Positions 50,643 to 60,528 are shown, counted from the stretch's first letter. The stretch: DNA of 64,000 bases from Vibrio cincinnatiensis (GCF_022113815.1 NZ_SGOM01000007.1:124001-188000), one strand, 5' to 3'. A program made the numbers and translations. The notes: generated by a model from the letters alone, not told the origin.

Positions 50643-51350
50643 TTACTTCATCTTAAGATAAAAATCTCGAGTAAGGGCAATAAAGTCTTCACTATACCCA
50701 TTTTGAGTATGAATAGTCAGCTGACTCTGTTCAACTTCATTCATTTCTGTGCCCAGTTCAAACAGTAATCGATGAGCTTGTTTTGAAGAAGAAGGGCGGA
50801 CTTCACATAATCGTTGTAGATGCCAACCGTGTTGTTGGGCTAACTGAATAAATGCCTCTCCTTCTTGGATGGGCAAAATAAAGCAAGCTCGTCCTTCATC
50901 GGTTAAAAGATCGCTCAAACGCTGAATTAAGTTTGGGTGGGTTAATGTTTGGGTGTGTCTGGCGAGTGCTCGTTGATAAGAGTGAGCCATCTCTCCACTG
51001 GTAAAGTAAGGCGGGTTACAGATGATACCGTCGAAACGTGTAGTATATGAATAGGTAAGAATATCTTGCTGCTGAACCTCAATACGTTCCTGCCATGGTG
51101 ACGTTGCCACATTATGAGTGGTCGTGCTAAAGGCCATTGGTTCAATATCGACAGCGTAAATATGCGCTTGAGTAAAACGTTGTGCACACATCAAAGACAA
51201 CAAGCCAGTACCACTGCCTATGTCAAGAATTCGTTTTGGAGGCTGAGTAAATGCCCATGCACCAAGTAGTACGCCATCGGTACTGACGGGCATTCCGCAC
51301 TGTTTCCCATCAATCGAAAACTGTTTAAATTTGAATTGCTTACTTTTCAT
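50643..51350 (-). CDS. trmN6: tRNA1(Val) A37 N6-methyltransferase
   Basis: Encodes 235 residues. The SAM motif is ILDIGSGTGLLSLMCAQR, and the catalytic NPPY motif is in IICNPPYFTSG. The N-terminal KQFSIDGKQCGMPVSTDGVL is typical of TrmN6 (YfiC). It is divergent from brnQ and lies 90 bases upstream of srmB on the same strand. Confidence 0.92.
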   Translation of the reverse strand: MKSKQFKFKQFSIDGKQCGMPVSTDGVLLGAWAFTQPPKRILDIGSGTGLLSLMCAQRFTQAHIYAVDIEPMAFSTTTHNVATSPWQERIEVQQQDILTYSYTTRFDGIICNPPYFTSGEMAHSYQRALARHTQTLTHPNLIQRLSDLLTDEGRACFILPIQEGEAFIQLAQQHGWHLQRLCEVRPSSSKQAHRLLFELGTEMNEVEQSQLTIHTQNGYSEDFIALTRDFYLKMK

Positions 51351-51672
51351 TGATTCACTTTTTATGAAAATATCGCCATATATTAATTATTAGGTAATTT
51401 TATCTGTTGTTGTAATTTTGTTTGGTGTTTTGTTCTATCTGTTGGCCGTTTGTAATGGTTTTTTGTTGATATATGATTCTGTATTATTTTTAACAAATAG
51501 TGTAATTCACTGCTTTTTAGTTCAATTGATAAATTAATATGGTGTTTTTTGCTTAGCTATTGCGAAAAGTCAATAGGTTCGTCATTATTCGACCCTTACA
51601 AGTGAGAGGAAGCCTGACTTCCCTTTCGATGCATACACAACATTTATTACATTAATAATTTAAGGGTTATCT
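51351..51672. promoter_or_regulatory. trmN6-brnQ divergent intergenic region
   Basis: 322 AT- and T-rich bases with no gene. There are two small inverted repeats: GGAAG / CTTCC at 51608-51622 and TTATTA-CAT-TAATAA at 51644-51658, the latter directly before the brnQ ribosome-binding site. No clear promoter pair was found. Confidence 0.35.
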
Positions 51673-52989
51673 GTGAAACAGACGTTAAAATTAACAGATA
51701 TTGCCGCGTTAGGCTTTATGCTTTTTGCGTTCTTTCTGGGCGCTGGGAATATTATCTTTCCGCCATTGGCGGGCCAATTAGCCGGGGTGAATTTACTATC
51801 AGCAATGAGTGGTTTCCTCTTGACGGCCGTTGGTTTACCGCTGGTTGCTATTATTGCTGTTGCGATTGCTGGAGGTAGTTGGAATCATTTAACAAAAGAC
51901 TTGCCAGCTAAGATCGCCACTCTCATTGCAGTACTGATTTTTATCATCATTGGCCCTGCTTTTGCTGCGCCTCGGACAGGGTTAGTGGCTTATGAAATGG
52001 CGGTAAGTCCATTATTTGCTGAGACATCACAACTGCATCTCTCGATATTTTCTATCCTTTTCTTTGTGGTGGCCATGTTTTTCTCTTGGTCGCAGGGCCG
52101 TTTGATTGATCTCATTGGCAAAATGTTAACACCAGCACTCTTTGTTGGCTTGATTATCTTAGCCATCGGCGTTTTTCTTGATCCACAAGGAGAATGGATG
52201 GCGGCGACTGGACCCTATGCGAAACAGCCATTTACCAAGGGTTTTCTGGAAGGTTATAACACCATGGATACCTTGGCCGCATTAATGTTTGGCATGTTGA
52301 TCGTGGATGGCTTACGCGCTAAAGGGATTACCGAACAGCGAGCCACAACCAAATACCTGATTAGCTCTGCCTTTATTGCAGCCTTTGGCTTAGCTTCTGT
52401 GTATATCTCTTTGTTCTATCTTGGTGCCACCAGCTCAGCAATTGCTGGTGGGGCCGATAATGGTGGGTTTATTCTAAGTCAGTACGTCCAAGCGCTATTT
52501 GGCCCTTATGGGCAAATGGTTCTGTCGACGATTGTATTGTTGGCTTGTTTAACCACGGCGATTGGTTTGATTTCCGCGTGTTCTGAGTATTTCAACTCTT
52601 TAACCCCGCTCCCATATCGTGTTTGGGTTATCATCAATGGGGTGGCTTGTGCCACGGTTGCCAATGTTGGCTTAAATCAATTAATTGATTTATCCATTCC
52701 TGTTTTAGTCGCCTTGTATCCAGTTGCTATCGCTTTAGTGGTACTGGCTTTTGTTCGCCATAAAATGCCGAATCCTCAAACCGCTTTTCGTGTGGTGACG
52801 TTGGTGGCTTTCTCATTTGCCTTGATTGATGCTGCAAAAATTCTCGGTTTTGATATGTCTATGTTTGATATGTTGCCTTTATTTGATGTTGGCATGGGCT
52901 GGGTTTTACCTTCATTTTCAGCCCTCATCTGTATGTTTTTTGTAGCAGGAAGAGTGCGGAGTGAATCGCCTCATGAAAGCGCTGCATAA
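51673..52989 (+). CDS. brnQ: branched-chain amino acid transporter BrnQ (LIVCS family)
   Basis: Encodes 438 residues from GTG 51673, with AAGGG 7 bases upstream. About twelve membrane helices are present. The family signature FAFFLGAGNIIFPPLAG lies near the N terminus. It imports Leu, Ile and Val with Na+. It is monocistronic with its own terminator. Confidence 0.93.
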   Translation: MKQTLKLTDIAALGFMLFAFFLGAGNIIFPPLAGQLAGVNLLSAMSGFLLTAVGLPLVAIIAVAIAGGSWNHLTKDLPAKIATLIAVLIFIIIGPAFAAPRTGLVAYEMAVSPLFAETSQLHLSIFSILFFVVAMFFSWSQGRLIDLIGKMLTPALFVGLIILAIGVFLDPQGEWMAATGPYAKQPFTKGFLEGYNTMDTLAALMFGMLIVDGLRAKGITEQRATTKYLISSAFIAAFGLASVYISLFYLGATSSAIAGGADNGGFILSQYVQALFGPYGQMVLSTIVLLACLTTAIGLISACSEYFNSLTPLPYRVWVIINGVACATVANVGLNQLIDLSIPVLVALYPVAIALVVLAFVRHKMPNPQTAFRVVTLVAFSFALIDAAKILGFDMSMFDMLPLFDVGMGWVLPSFSALICMFFVAGRVRSESPHESAA

Positions 52990-53013
52990 TCAAGTATATT
53001 AAACACCTTAATC

Positions 53014-53043
53014 GGCGGATGATGAACTTCATCCGCCTTTTTT
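53014..53043 (+). terminator. Rho-independent terminator of brnQ
   Basis: GGCGGATGA / TCATCCGCC with a 6-base loop and six T residues. Confidence 0.9.
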
Positions 53044-53187
53044 ATAGAGGAAAGAATCACGCTTAGAGGGAATGGAGAACGATGAGCGCTGATAAGGCGA
53101 TACGTTTCCCCATTTTTCCCTGTATCTTCGTCACATTTTTCAGTAGAATTCTTCGGTTAAATTCTATTCATAAAGCCAAAAATCAAC

Positions 53188-54286
53188 ATGTTTGAAATCA
53201 ATCCTATAAAAAACCGTATTCAGGATGTGTTACAACGCACAACAATCCTGAGGGGGTATCTTTGACTACGATGCGAAGAAAGAGCGTCTAGAAGAAGTCA
53301 ATGCTGAATTAGAACAACCGGATGTCTGGAACGAACCTGAGCGAGCACAAGCTTTGGGGAAAGAACGTTCATCTCTACAAGCGGTGGTTGAAACGATCGA
53401 TCAATTAGAACAAGGTGTCGATGATGTTGAAGGTTTGCTTGAATTAGCTATTGAGGCTGATGATCAAGAAACGTTTGATGAAATTGAGCCCGAGCTGAGC
53501 GAACTTGAAAGTAAACTTGAACAATTAGAGTTTCGCCGTATGTTTGCTGGTGATCATGATTCTTCAGACTGTTATATCGACTTACAAGCTGGGTCTGGTG
53601 GTACAGAAGCACAAGATTGGACATCGATGTTGCTGCGCATGTATTTGCGCTGGGCGGATGATAAAGGCTTTAAAACGGAAGTGATCGAGGTATCGGAAGG
53701 CGATGTTGCTGGACTTAAATCGGCGACTGTGCGTATTATCGGAGACTATGCGTATGGTTGGCTACGTACAGAAACTGGTGTTCACCGCTTAGTACGTAAA
53801 TCTCCTTTCGATTCAGGTGGTCGTCGCCATACTTCATTTGCTTCTGCGTTTGTTTACCCAGAAATTGATGAGAACATTGCGGTTGATATTAATCCCGCAG
53901 ACCTCCGTATTGATGTCTATCGTGCATCTGGTGCGGGTGGTCAGCACGTTAACACCACTGAATCTGCGGTTCGTATTACCCATATCCCAACCAATACTGT
54001 GGTGCAGTGTCAAAATGACCGTTCTCAACACAAAAACAAAGATCAGGCAATGAAACAGCTGCGCGCCAAGTTATTCGAACTTGAGCTGCAAAAGCAGAAT
54101 GCCGAAAAGCAAGCCAATGAAGATGCCAAATCGGATATCGGCTGGGGAAGCCAAATTCGCTCTTATGTATTAGATGATTCTCGAATCAAAGATTTACGTA
54201 CTGGCGTTGAAAATCGCAATACGCAAGCGGTTCTAGATGGTGATCTAGATAAATTTATTGAAGCTAGCCTGAAATCAGGCCTATAA
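53188..54286 (+). CDS. prfB: peptide chain release factor 2 (programmed +1 frameshift)
   Basis: The first 25 codons (53188-53262, [16 protein letters not shown]...) end at an in-frame TGA at 53263-53265. Synthesis continues in the +1 frame from GAC at 53264 to 54286, giving 365 residues, exactly RF2 length. The SPF codon-reading tripeptide is in [11 protein letters not shown], and the GGQ peptidyl-hydrolysis motif is in [10 protein letters not shown]. It reads UAA and UGA. lysS follows after 33 bases, forming a prfB-lysS operon. Confidence 0.97.
53251..53266 (+). promoter_or_regulatory. prfB +1 recoding site
   Basis: AGGGGG (internal Shine-Dalgarno) is followed by TAT CTT TGA C, the canonical slip site: the ribosome moves from CTT to TTT at the poorly terminating TGA-C when RF2 is scarce. 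Confidence 0.97.
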
Positions 54287-54319
54287 GCTTTTTACCGACA
54301 AAAACAGGGTACATGCAAA

Positions 54320-55852
54320 ATGACTGATGCTGTTCAAAACGAAGCGAATCAACAACAAATCGCGCAAGAAGAAAATAAACTGATTGCAGAGCGTCGTAGT
54401 AAGTTAGAGCACATCCGTAAGGGCTGTAAGGCGAATGGTCACCCCAATGACTTCCGTCGTGACAGCTTGGCGGGTGATCTGCAAGAGAAGTTCGGTGAAA
54501 AGAGCAAAGAAGAGTTAGAAGCCCTGAACCATGTGGTAGCGATTGCTGGACGTGTCATGGCTAAACGTGGTCCATTCTTGGTAATTCAAGAAACGTCTGG
54601 CCGTATTCAAGCTTATGCCTCAAAAGACGTGCAACAGGTTTTAAAAGAAAAATACCAAGGATTAGATATCGGTGACATCATCGGTGTCAAAGGTGCGTTG
54701 CATAAATCAGGTAAAGGCGATCTTTACGTAAATATGGAAGAGTTCGAACTTCTGACGAAAGCACTGCGTCCATTACCTGAAAAATTCCATGGTTTGACTG
54801 ACCAAGAGATGCGTTATCGTCAACGTTATGTTGATTTGATCGTGAACGAAGAGTCACGTAATGCATTTGTGATCCGCTCTAAAGTCATGTCTGCCATTCG
54901 CAATTTCATGATTTCTAAACAGTTCATGGAAGTTGAAACCCCCATGATGCATGTGATTCCTGGTGGTGCGAGTGCGCGTCCATTTATTACTCATCACAAT
55001 GCACTCGATATGCCAATGTACTTACGTATTGCGCCTGAGCTTTACCTCAAACGTCTTGTTGTGGGTGGTTTTGATCGTGTATTTGAAATCAACCGTAACT
55101 TCCGTAATGAAGGGCTTTCTCCTCGTCATAACCCAGAATTTACCATGATGGAATTCTATATGGCGTATGCAGATTACAAAGACTTAATGGATTTCACGGA
55201 AGAACTTCTAAGCTCTATCGCGCTGGAAGTTTTGGGCTCCACCTCAATGCCTTATGGCGATGAAACGGTAGAGTTTGGGGGTAAATATGCGCGCATGAGC
55301 ATGTTTGAAGCGATCAAACACTACAATCCGGATCATGCACAAATCCAAGCGCTTACAGAAGAAGATATACAAAATCGTGATCTTATGGTGTCGATTGCCA
55401 AATCGGTTCACGTTGAAGTGGAAGAGTTCTGGACTTGTGGTCAACTTCTTGAAGAGATCTTTGGTGAAACTGCTGAACCTAAGTTGATGCAACCAACCTT
55501 CATTACTGGTTACCCAGCGGATATTTCACCACTCGCACGTCGTAGTGATGATAACCCATTCTTTACTGATCGCTTTGAGTTCTTTATTGGCGGCCGTGAA
55601 GTGGCGAATGGCTTCTCTGAGCTCAATGATGCGGAAGACCAAGACGCACGCTTTAAAGCCCAAGTTGAAGCGAAAGAGTCGGGTGATGATGAAGCGATGT
55701 TCTATGATGCAGACTATATTACGGCGCTAGAGCACGGTTTGCCTCCAACAGCAGGCCAAGGTATCGGGATCGACCGTTTAGTGATGCTACTGACCAATAC
55801 ACATACTATTCGTGATGTTATCTTGTTCCCAGCAATGAGACCTCAGCAGTAA
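54320..55852 (+). CDS. lysS: lysyl-tRNA synthetase (class II)
   Basis: Encodes 510 residues. The N-terminal OB-fold anticodon domain (about 65-150) is followed by the class II core: motif 1 near [20 protein letters not shown], motif 2 [20 protein letters not shown] and motif 3 [12 protein letters not shown]. It charges tRNA-Lys. Downstream partner of prfB. Confidence 0.97.
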   Translation: MTDAVQNEANQQQIAQEENKLIAERRSKLEHIRKGCKANGHPNDFRRDSLAGDLQEKFGEKSKEELEALNHVVAIAGRVMAKRGPFLVIQETSGRIQAYASKDVQQVLKEKYQGLDIGDIIGVKGALHKSGKGDLYVNMEEFELLTKALRPLPEKFHGLTDQEMRYRQRYVDLIVNEESRNAFVIRSKVMSAIRNFMISKQFMEVETPMMHVIPGGASARPFITHHNALDMPMYLRIAPELYLKRLVVGGFDRVFEINRNFRNEGLSPRHNPEFTMMEFYMAYADYKDLMDFTEELLSSIALEVLGSTSMPYGDETVEFGGKYARMSMFEAIKHYNPDHAQIQALTEEDIQNRDLMVSIAKSVHVEVEEFWTCGQLLEEIFGETAEPKLMQPTFITGYPADISPLARRSDDNPFFTDRFEFFIGGREVANGFSELNDAEDQDARFKAQVEAKESGDDEAMFYDADYITALEHGLPPTAGQGIGIDRLVMLLTNTHTIRDVILFPAMRPQQ

Positions 55853-55871
55853 TCGGTTCTCTCTGCATCAG

Positions 55872-55895
55872 AAAAACCGCCTTTTGGCGGTTTTT
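55872..55895 (+). terminator. Rho-independent terminator of lysS
   Basis: AAAAACCGCC / GGCGGTTTTT with a 4-base loop. Confidence 0.9.
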
Positions 55896-56139
55896 CTGTT
55901 TCTTTGTACTGTAATTAGTCTTTAAAGGAGAATGGCATTCTCTTTATTTTTATTTTTTGAGAAAAACGGCCTCGTTAAGATCAAACTTCTGTTATTTATT
56001 GGTCCGATGAATAGGGATTTATCGTGTAGTCTTATAAGTGATACAGATTCTGCCTTAGAGTACCGCTAAGGTAGCGACGATAAATTCTGCGCCAATGTAG
56101 CGCGATATAAAAATAAAAAACTAATAAGGAAACCAGTTA

Positions 56140-57471
56140 ATGGGTACTCAATTTCGTATGGGTTGTGTTCCCGGCTCGCTAATTGTCGTCGGTGGCACCT
56201 ACGAGCCGTGGTTATCAGTTTTAGAGCAAGCTGGATGGAAATGTACGCAGTGTGCTGATCTGCGCAAAGCGGATCAGATGTTTTCCGATATCGGCCCTTG
56301 TATTGGTATTGTTGATCTTAGCCATGATGAGTTTAGCTTAAATGGTGTGGCTAATTTAGTGAGTAGTCATAAACAAGTTCGTTGGTTGGCTTTCATTCGT
56401 GAGTCGCAGCTTCGCTCAGATACGATTTGCCAGTTTATTGTGAATTTCTGTATCGACTTTTTTACCGCCCCCATTCCAGATACTCAGCTACTCAGTACGA
56501 TCGGTCACCAACTTGGAATGCTTCAGTTAGAGAAAAAGGTTTGGCCTGATTACGGAAATCATACGGATATGGGGTTATTGGGTGAATCGATGGCCATGAA
56601 ACGGTTACGTGATCAAATTAAACGCATAGCTCCCACCGATGTGAGTATTTTGATCTCCGGAGAAAGTGGTGCTGGAAAAGAGACGGTAGCGAAAGCCATT
56701 CATAAAACCTCTTCTCGCTCGCAAAAGCCATTTATTATCGTTAATTGCCGTGCGATGTCTGAAAAAAGGTTAGAACAAGAACTGTTTGGTATTGATAACC
56801 AAGCTTCCACGCCTTCTTTACTTCTACAAGCACATGGCGGAACGCTATTGCTCAATGACATTCTTGCTCTGCCAAAGAACCAGCAATGGAACTTGTTGCG
56901 CTTTTTACAAGAGGGAAAAGTGAGCACGCCACAAGGCCTTCAACAAATAGATGTGAGAATATTAGCTGCTCACTCTATGGATATTGAAAAAGCGTTGATT
57001 GATGGTGACTTTAATGAAGAACTGTACCATTACATTAATGTATTAAGAATTCAGGTGCCTAGTTTAAAGGACAGGGCGGGAGATGTAGCCTTATTGGCAA
57101 ACCATTTTTTAAAAGAATATGCCAAAGAATATAACGCACAAGCGCGTAGTTTTTCTGAAGAAGCATTGCTCTTGCTTGCCCGTTACCATTGGCCGGGAAA
57201 TGTACGAGAATTAATGAACCAAATTAAGCGAGTTGTGTTGATGTCGGACACCGTGATGCTTAATGAATGTCATTTAGATCTGCCCAAGCGTATTGAAAGT
57301 AAACGAACGTTAAAAAGTATCCGAGAGCGTTCAGAGCGCGAGGCGTTAGTGCAAGTATTAGAATCCCATGCTGGTCAGGTGTCTAATGCCGCTAAAGAGT
57401 TAGGGATTTCTCGCGCAACAATGTATCGTTTGCTGAATAAGCACCATTTAATGACCGATTTTATTTTTTAA
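56140..57471 (+). CDS. vpsR: biofilm regulator VpsR (NtrC-family-like)
   Basis: Encodes 443 residues. The receiver-like domain (1-120) has Asp59 in IGIVDLSHDE, the residue known in V. cholerae VpsR. The AAA+ domain (about 145-370) has Walker A GESGAGKE. The loop that would carry GAFTGA reads ELFGIDNQASTPSLLL, so the sigma54-contact motif is missing, as in known VpsR, which works with sigma70 and cyclic-di-GMP. A Fis-type helix-turn-helix lies at the C terminus (NAAKELGISRATMYRLL). It activates vps exopolysaccharide genes in V. cholerae. Confidence 0.94.
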   Translation: MGTQFRMGCVPGSLIVVGGTYEPWLSVLEQAGWKCTQCADLRKADQMFSDIGPCIGIVDLSHDEFSLNGVANLVSSHKQVRWLAFIRESQLRSDTICQFIVNFCIDFFTAPIPDTQLLSTIGHQLGMLQLEKKVWPDYGNHTDMGLLGESMAMKRLRDQIKRIAPTDVSILISGESGAGKETVAKAIHKTSSRSQKPFIIVNCRAMSEKRLEQELFGIDNQASTPSLLLQAHGGTLLLNDILALPKNQQWNLLRFLQEGKVSTPQGLQQIDVRILAAHSMDIEKALIDGDFNEELYHYINVLRIQVPSLKDRAGDVALLANHFLKEYAKEYNAQARSFSEEALLLLARYHWPGNVRELMNQIKRVVLMSDTVMLNECHLDLPKRIESKRTLKSIRERSEREALVQVLESHAGQVSNAAKELGISRATMYRLLNKHHLMTDFIF

Positions 57472-57486
57472 CGAGAAAATAGAACA

Positions 57487-57516
57487 GAGCGAATCGTGGG
57501 TGATTCGCTCTTATTT
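57487..57516. terminator. terminator between vpsR and tas (convergent)
   Basis: GAGCGAATC / GATTCGCTC with a 6-base loop followed by TTATTT on the plus strand; TGTTCTATTTT follows on the minus strand. Confidence 0.75.
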
Positions 57517-57522
57517 GGATGG

Positions 57523-58557
57523 TTATGGGCACGGGTTTGAATATTGTGTTGCAATTTTCTCTATCTCATTGAGTAGCTCTTCTGTGAATGTTATCTCTAG
57601 GCTATCAATATTACTTTTTAGCTGAGGCAACTGAGTCGCTCCTATAATAGTGCTGCCAACAAACGGTTTTTGGTTAACGAAAGCTAAAGCCATCTGTGCT
57701 GGATCTAAGCCAAACTCTTGAGCGAGATTCACATAAGCTTGAGTCGCTTTAATGCCTTGCTCAGTAAAGTAGCGTTGAAAGCGTTCAAATAAAGAGCAAC
57801 GAGCGCCTTGTGGGCGAGCGCCTTCCAAATATTTACCACTTAATACTCCAAAGGCCATTGGGGAGTATGCGAGCAATTTAACGCCTTCAAAATGACTAAT
57901 TTCGGAAAGCCCGATTTCAAAGCTACGGTTAAGTAGATTGTAGGGGTTTTGAATGGATACCATTCGGGGCAGTTCATGTTTTTCTGCTAAGCGTAGGTAG
58001 GTCATTAACCCCCAAGGAGTTTCATTTGAAACACCAATGTAGCGAACTTTACCCATCCGAACGAGATCATTGAGTGCTTCTAATGTTTCAAGCAGAGTCA
58101 CTTCTTCCTGAGCTTCTGGATTCGGGTAGTTAAGTTGGCCAAAGGTATTGGTTTGACGTTGTGGCCAATGCAATTGGTAAAGATCAATATAATCCGTTTT
58201 TAAGCGACGTAAGCTATCATCGATTGCTTGATGAATATTTCGATGATCAAGAGCCATTTTATCTCGGATGTAACCAACATTACGAGGGCCAGCAACTTTT
58301 GTTGCGAGTACGATTTTTTCTCGTTTACCGGATTTTTCAATCCAGTTACCAATGTATTCTTCGGTTTTACCTTGTGTTTTCGCATTAGGTGGTACAGGGT
58401 ACATTTCAGCGGTATCAATAAAGTTGACCCCGCGTTCTAGAGCATAATCTAATTGTTGAAAAGCATCCGCTTGGCTATTTTGTTCACCAAACGTCATGGT
58501 ACCTAAGCCGATTTTACTGATTTCTAAGGTGGAATGCGGCAGTTTGGTATATTGCAT
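57523..58557 (-). CDS. tas: aldo/keto reductase, Tas-like
   Basis: Encodes 344 residues from ATG 58557 (MQYTKLPHSTLEISKIGLG), with AAGGAAG upstream; the longer frame lacks a ribosome-binding site. The AKR catalytic set is visible: Asp and Tyr in NFIDTAEMYPVPP, Lys in VLATKVAGP and His in LYQLHWPQR. It is very like E. coli Tas, whose physiological substrate is uncertain. The tas-mutH neighbourhood is shared with E. coli. Confidence 0.92.
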   Translation of the reverse strand: MQYTKLPHSTLEISKIGLGTMTFGEQNSQADAFQQLDYALERGVNFIDTAEMYPVPPNAKTQGKTEEYIGNWIEKSGKREKIVLATKVAGPRNVGYIRDKMALDHRNIHQAIDDSLRRLKTDYIDLYQLHWPQRQTNTFGQLNYPNPEAQEEVTLLETLEALNDLVRMGKVRYIGVSNETPWGLMTYLRLAEKHELPRMVSIQNPYNLLNRSFEIGLSEISHFEGVKLLAYSPMAFGVLSGKYLEGARPQGARCSLFERFQRYFTEQGIKATQAYVNLAQEFGLDPAQMALAFVNQKPFVGSTIIGATQLPQLKSNIDSLEITFTEELLNEIEKIATQYSNPCP

Positions 58558-58718
58558 AGTACTTCCTTGTTGCTGTGGAAAAGCGATAGCTCTCGTACAA
58601 CGTAAGTGATTTGAGATAGGCATTTCACTATAAGCGAACCTCACTCAATAATGAAAATAAAATTTATGCTTATCTTTTTGCAGGTAACATAGGGTAAGAA
58701 AGGCATTACCAGAGAGAG

Positions 58719-59393
58719 TTAACCTGGAAGAGCATAGTAACGCTCTAGCAACTTAGCGGTGAACTGCGTTCGCAAATAAAACCCTCTCGGCAATGTTCGA
58801 ATGGGATGACCATTTACCCCATAAGCTTCGGTTTTGACGCGCCCATTCGCGGCTTTGGGTCGAATTTGCAATACTTCCCCATGCTTGGCTGTGATTTGTG
58901 ATACCTGACCCAAGACGATAAATTCCATTAATTCTTCCCAATCGGCTTTTAACTGCGCTTCTTCTTCTTCTGACGGGCTCCAAATTAATGGAGAACCCAC
59001 TCGTCGCTCAGGAAGAGGGATCTCCCGTTCTCCTTGCACAGGAACCCATAAGACACGCGATAACTTATGTCGAACATGGCTATTTTCCCAAGTTAACCCT
59101 TGGATACCAGTTAAAGGGGCAACACAGACAAAAGTTGTTTCTAAGGGTTTTCCTGTGTAGCTGATGGGAATACTTTTTAACTCAATGCCGAGTTTGGCAA
59201 AATCTTGCTGAGGTTTACTGCCCGCAGAGGCCCCTAGATGCCACTCTAATAATTGCCCAACCCAACCTTTGTCTTTTTTAAGATCAATCGGGACAGGCAT
59301 GTTGGCCTGTTGAGCTAATTCAGCAAAGGTTAACCCTGCTATTTGTTGGGCTCTATCGAGTAATTCTTGTTCACTTTGGGGTTCTGGCTTCAT
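58719..59393 (-). CDS. mutH: DNA mismatch repair endonuclease MutH
   Basis: Encodes 224 residues. The catalytic D-(X)n-E-X-K set is Asp64, Glu71 and Lys73 in [13 protein letters not shown]. MutH nicks the unmethylated strand at hemimethylated GATC under MutS and MutL control. Its presence implies Dam methylation. It is divergent from rppH across a DnaA-box-rich gap. Confidence 0.96.
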   Translation of the reverse strand: MKPEPQSEQELLDRAQQIAGLTFAELAQQANMPVPIDLKKDKGWVGQLLEWHLGASAGSKPQQDFAKLGIELKSIPISYTGKPLETTFVCVAPLTGIQGLTWENSHVRHKLSRVLWVPVQGEREIPLPERRVGSPLIWSPSEEEEAQLKADWEELMEFIVLGQVSQITAKHGEVLQIRPKAANGRVKTEAYGVNGHPIRTLPRGFYLRTQFTAKLLERYYALPG

Positions 59394-59493
59394 GGTTCTT
59401 TAAGGGAGAAAAAGAAAGAGTGTAACAAAAAAAGTGCAAAGAAGGATCTTACTGATGCTTGACTTGAAAGAGAGAGAAGATCCTTACCTTATT

Positions 59494-59502
59494 TTATCCA
59501 CA
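59494..59502 (+). promoter_or_regulatory. DnaA box (perfect TTATCCACA)
   Basis: Exact match to the high-affinity DnaA 9-mer. Confidence 0.75.
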
Positions 59503-59612
59503 ACATAATCAAAAAAATAAACACAACAGGCGAGTATGTATGAATAAACAGGGGTTTTAGGGCGCTGTTTTTGAGAAAATAACCCGTTTTATCGCCAGTT
59601 ACTCTTTATCTG

Positions 59613-59621
59613 TGTGGATAA
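59613..59621 (-). promoter_or_regulatory. DnaA box (perfect TTATCCACA)
   Basis: Reads TGTGGATAA on the plus strand, an exact 9-mer match in reverse. Confidence 0.75.
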
Positions 59622-59816
59622 CAGAAGAGTTGGTGGATCTTTAAGCATTGCTGTTTTCTTTTGGATCTTGGCGATGGTTTTTACTGAGGTGAGTGAAGGG
59701 TTTAATTGTAACTTGCTGATATTAAATTCATTTGTTTCCTATTTTTTCTCTTATTCTTTTCGGGGAAAATGGTAAAAAAACGACATTTTCTTTTGTTCCC
59801 TTTCTTCTACACATGG

Positions 59817-59849
59817 TTATTCACAGAAAACGTGAATAAATGTGCTCAA
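59817..59849. promoter_or_regulatory. DARS-like core: inverted DnaA boxes plus a third box
   Basis: TTATTCACA (+) at 59817, TTATTCACG (-) at 59831-59839 and TTGAGCACA (-) at 59841-59849. The first two form perfect 8-base inverted arms (TTATTCAC / GTGAATAA) with a 7-base spacer. The second and third are offset by 10 bases on the same face of the helix. Confidence 0.65.
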
Positions 59850-59963
59850 TCTCTCATTCTTTTGTTGATAACTCCCTTTCTGTATGAAAGTTATCCGATT
59901 TACCTTCCTTCAATCATAAATATCGAGTGAATCACACGAGTTCGTTTGCTCCTGCTGGGGATA

Positions 59964-59972
59964 TGTGGAAAA
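59964..59972 (-). promoter_or_regulatory. DnaA box (TTTTCCACA)
   Basis: Reads TGTGGAAAA on the plus strand and matches TTWTNCACA; 36 bases before rppH. Confidence 0.6.
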
Positions 59973-60007
59973 ATCAACACCATTAAGATTTTATTAGAGG
60001 TTTGCCA

Positions 60008-60526
60008 GTGATAGATGGCGATGGTTACCGACTCAATGTGGGTATTGTGATTTGTAACAACCATGGTCAGGTATTCTGGGCGAAACGATATGGACAACAC
60101 TCATGGCAATTTCCGCAAGGTGGAATTGATGAGGGGGAGTCTCCAGAGCAAGCAATGTTTCGGGAGCTTTACGAAGAGGTTGGGTTAACCAAAAAAGAGG
60201 TCAAAATTATCGCCACCAGTCGTCATTGGTTAAGATATAAACTACCAAAACGCTTGGTACGATGGGACTCTCAACCCGTCTGTATTGGACAAAAACAGAA
60301 ATGGTTCTTACTGCGTCTTGAATGTGATGAGTCAAAAATCAACATGCAACGTGGAAGTACCCCTGAGTTTGATGGTTGGCGCTGGGTCAGTTATTGGTAC
60401 CCTGTTAGGCAAGTGGTGTCTTTTAAGCGTGATGTTTATCGACGAGCGATGAAAGAGTTTGCCTCATTAGCGATGCCTTTTAAAGAACGTAAAGTAAAGG
60501 GTAAGCGCAAAAACCGAAGAGGATAA
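60008..60526 (+). CDS. rppH: RNA pyrophosphohydrolase RppH
   Basis: Encodes 172 residues from GTG 60008 ([14 protein letters not shown] when read as Met), with AGAGG 7 bases upstream and the E. coli N terminus aligned; a TTG two codons earlier is the alternative. The Nudix box is GGIDEGES followed by RELYEEVGL, complete. It removes 5'-terminal pyrophosphate from mRNA and so triggers decay. ptsP follows after 2 bases. Confidence 0.95.
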   Translation: MIDGDGYRLNVGIVICNNHGQVFWAKRYGQHSWQFPQGGIDEGESPEQAMFRELYEEVGLTKKEVKIIATSRHWLRYKLPKRLVRWDSQPVCIGQKQKWFLLRLECDESKINMQRGSTPEFDGWRWVSYWYPVRQVVSFKRDVYRRAMKEFASLAMPFKERKVKGKRKNRRG

Positions 60527-60528
60527 AT

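Larger units (their letters stand above)
59394..60007. promoter_or_regulatory. mutH-rppH intergenic DnaA-box cluster, candidate DARS2
   Basis: 614 AT-rich bases without a gene. Consensus DnaA boxes (TTWTNCACA) lie at 59494-59502 (+), 59613-59621 (-), 59817-59825 (+) and 59964-59972 (-). Weaker boxes are at 59831-59839 (-, TTATTCACG) and 59841-59849 (-, TTGAGCACA). The 59817-59849 group is an inverted pair with the third box exactly 10 bases on. An IHF-like site (12 of 13 in reverse orientation) is at 59709-59721. E. coli DARS2, which converts ADP-DnaA to ATP-DnaA with IHF and Fis, lies between mutH and rppH. Function here is inferred. Confidence 0.7.

Noticed and set aside
59394..60007. Chromosomal replication origin
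   Set aside because: DnaA boxes are few and there is no mnmG, mioC, dnaA or rctB nearby; the mutH-rppH setting fits DARS2 better.
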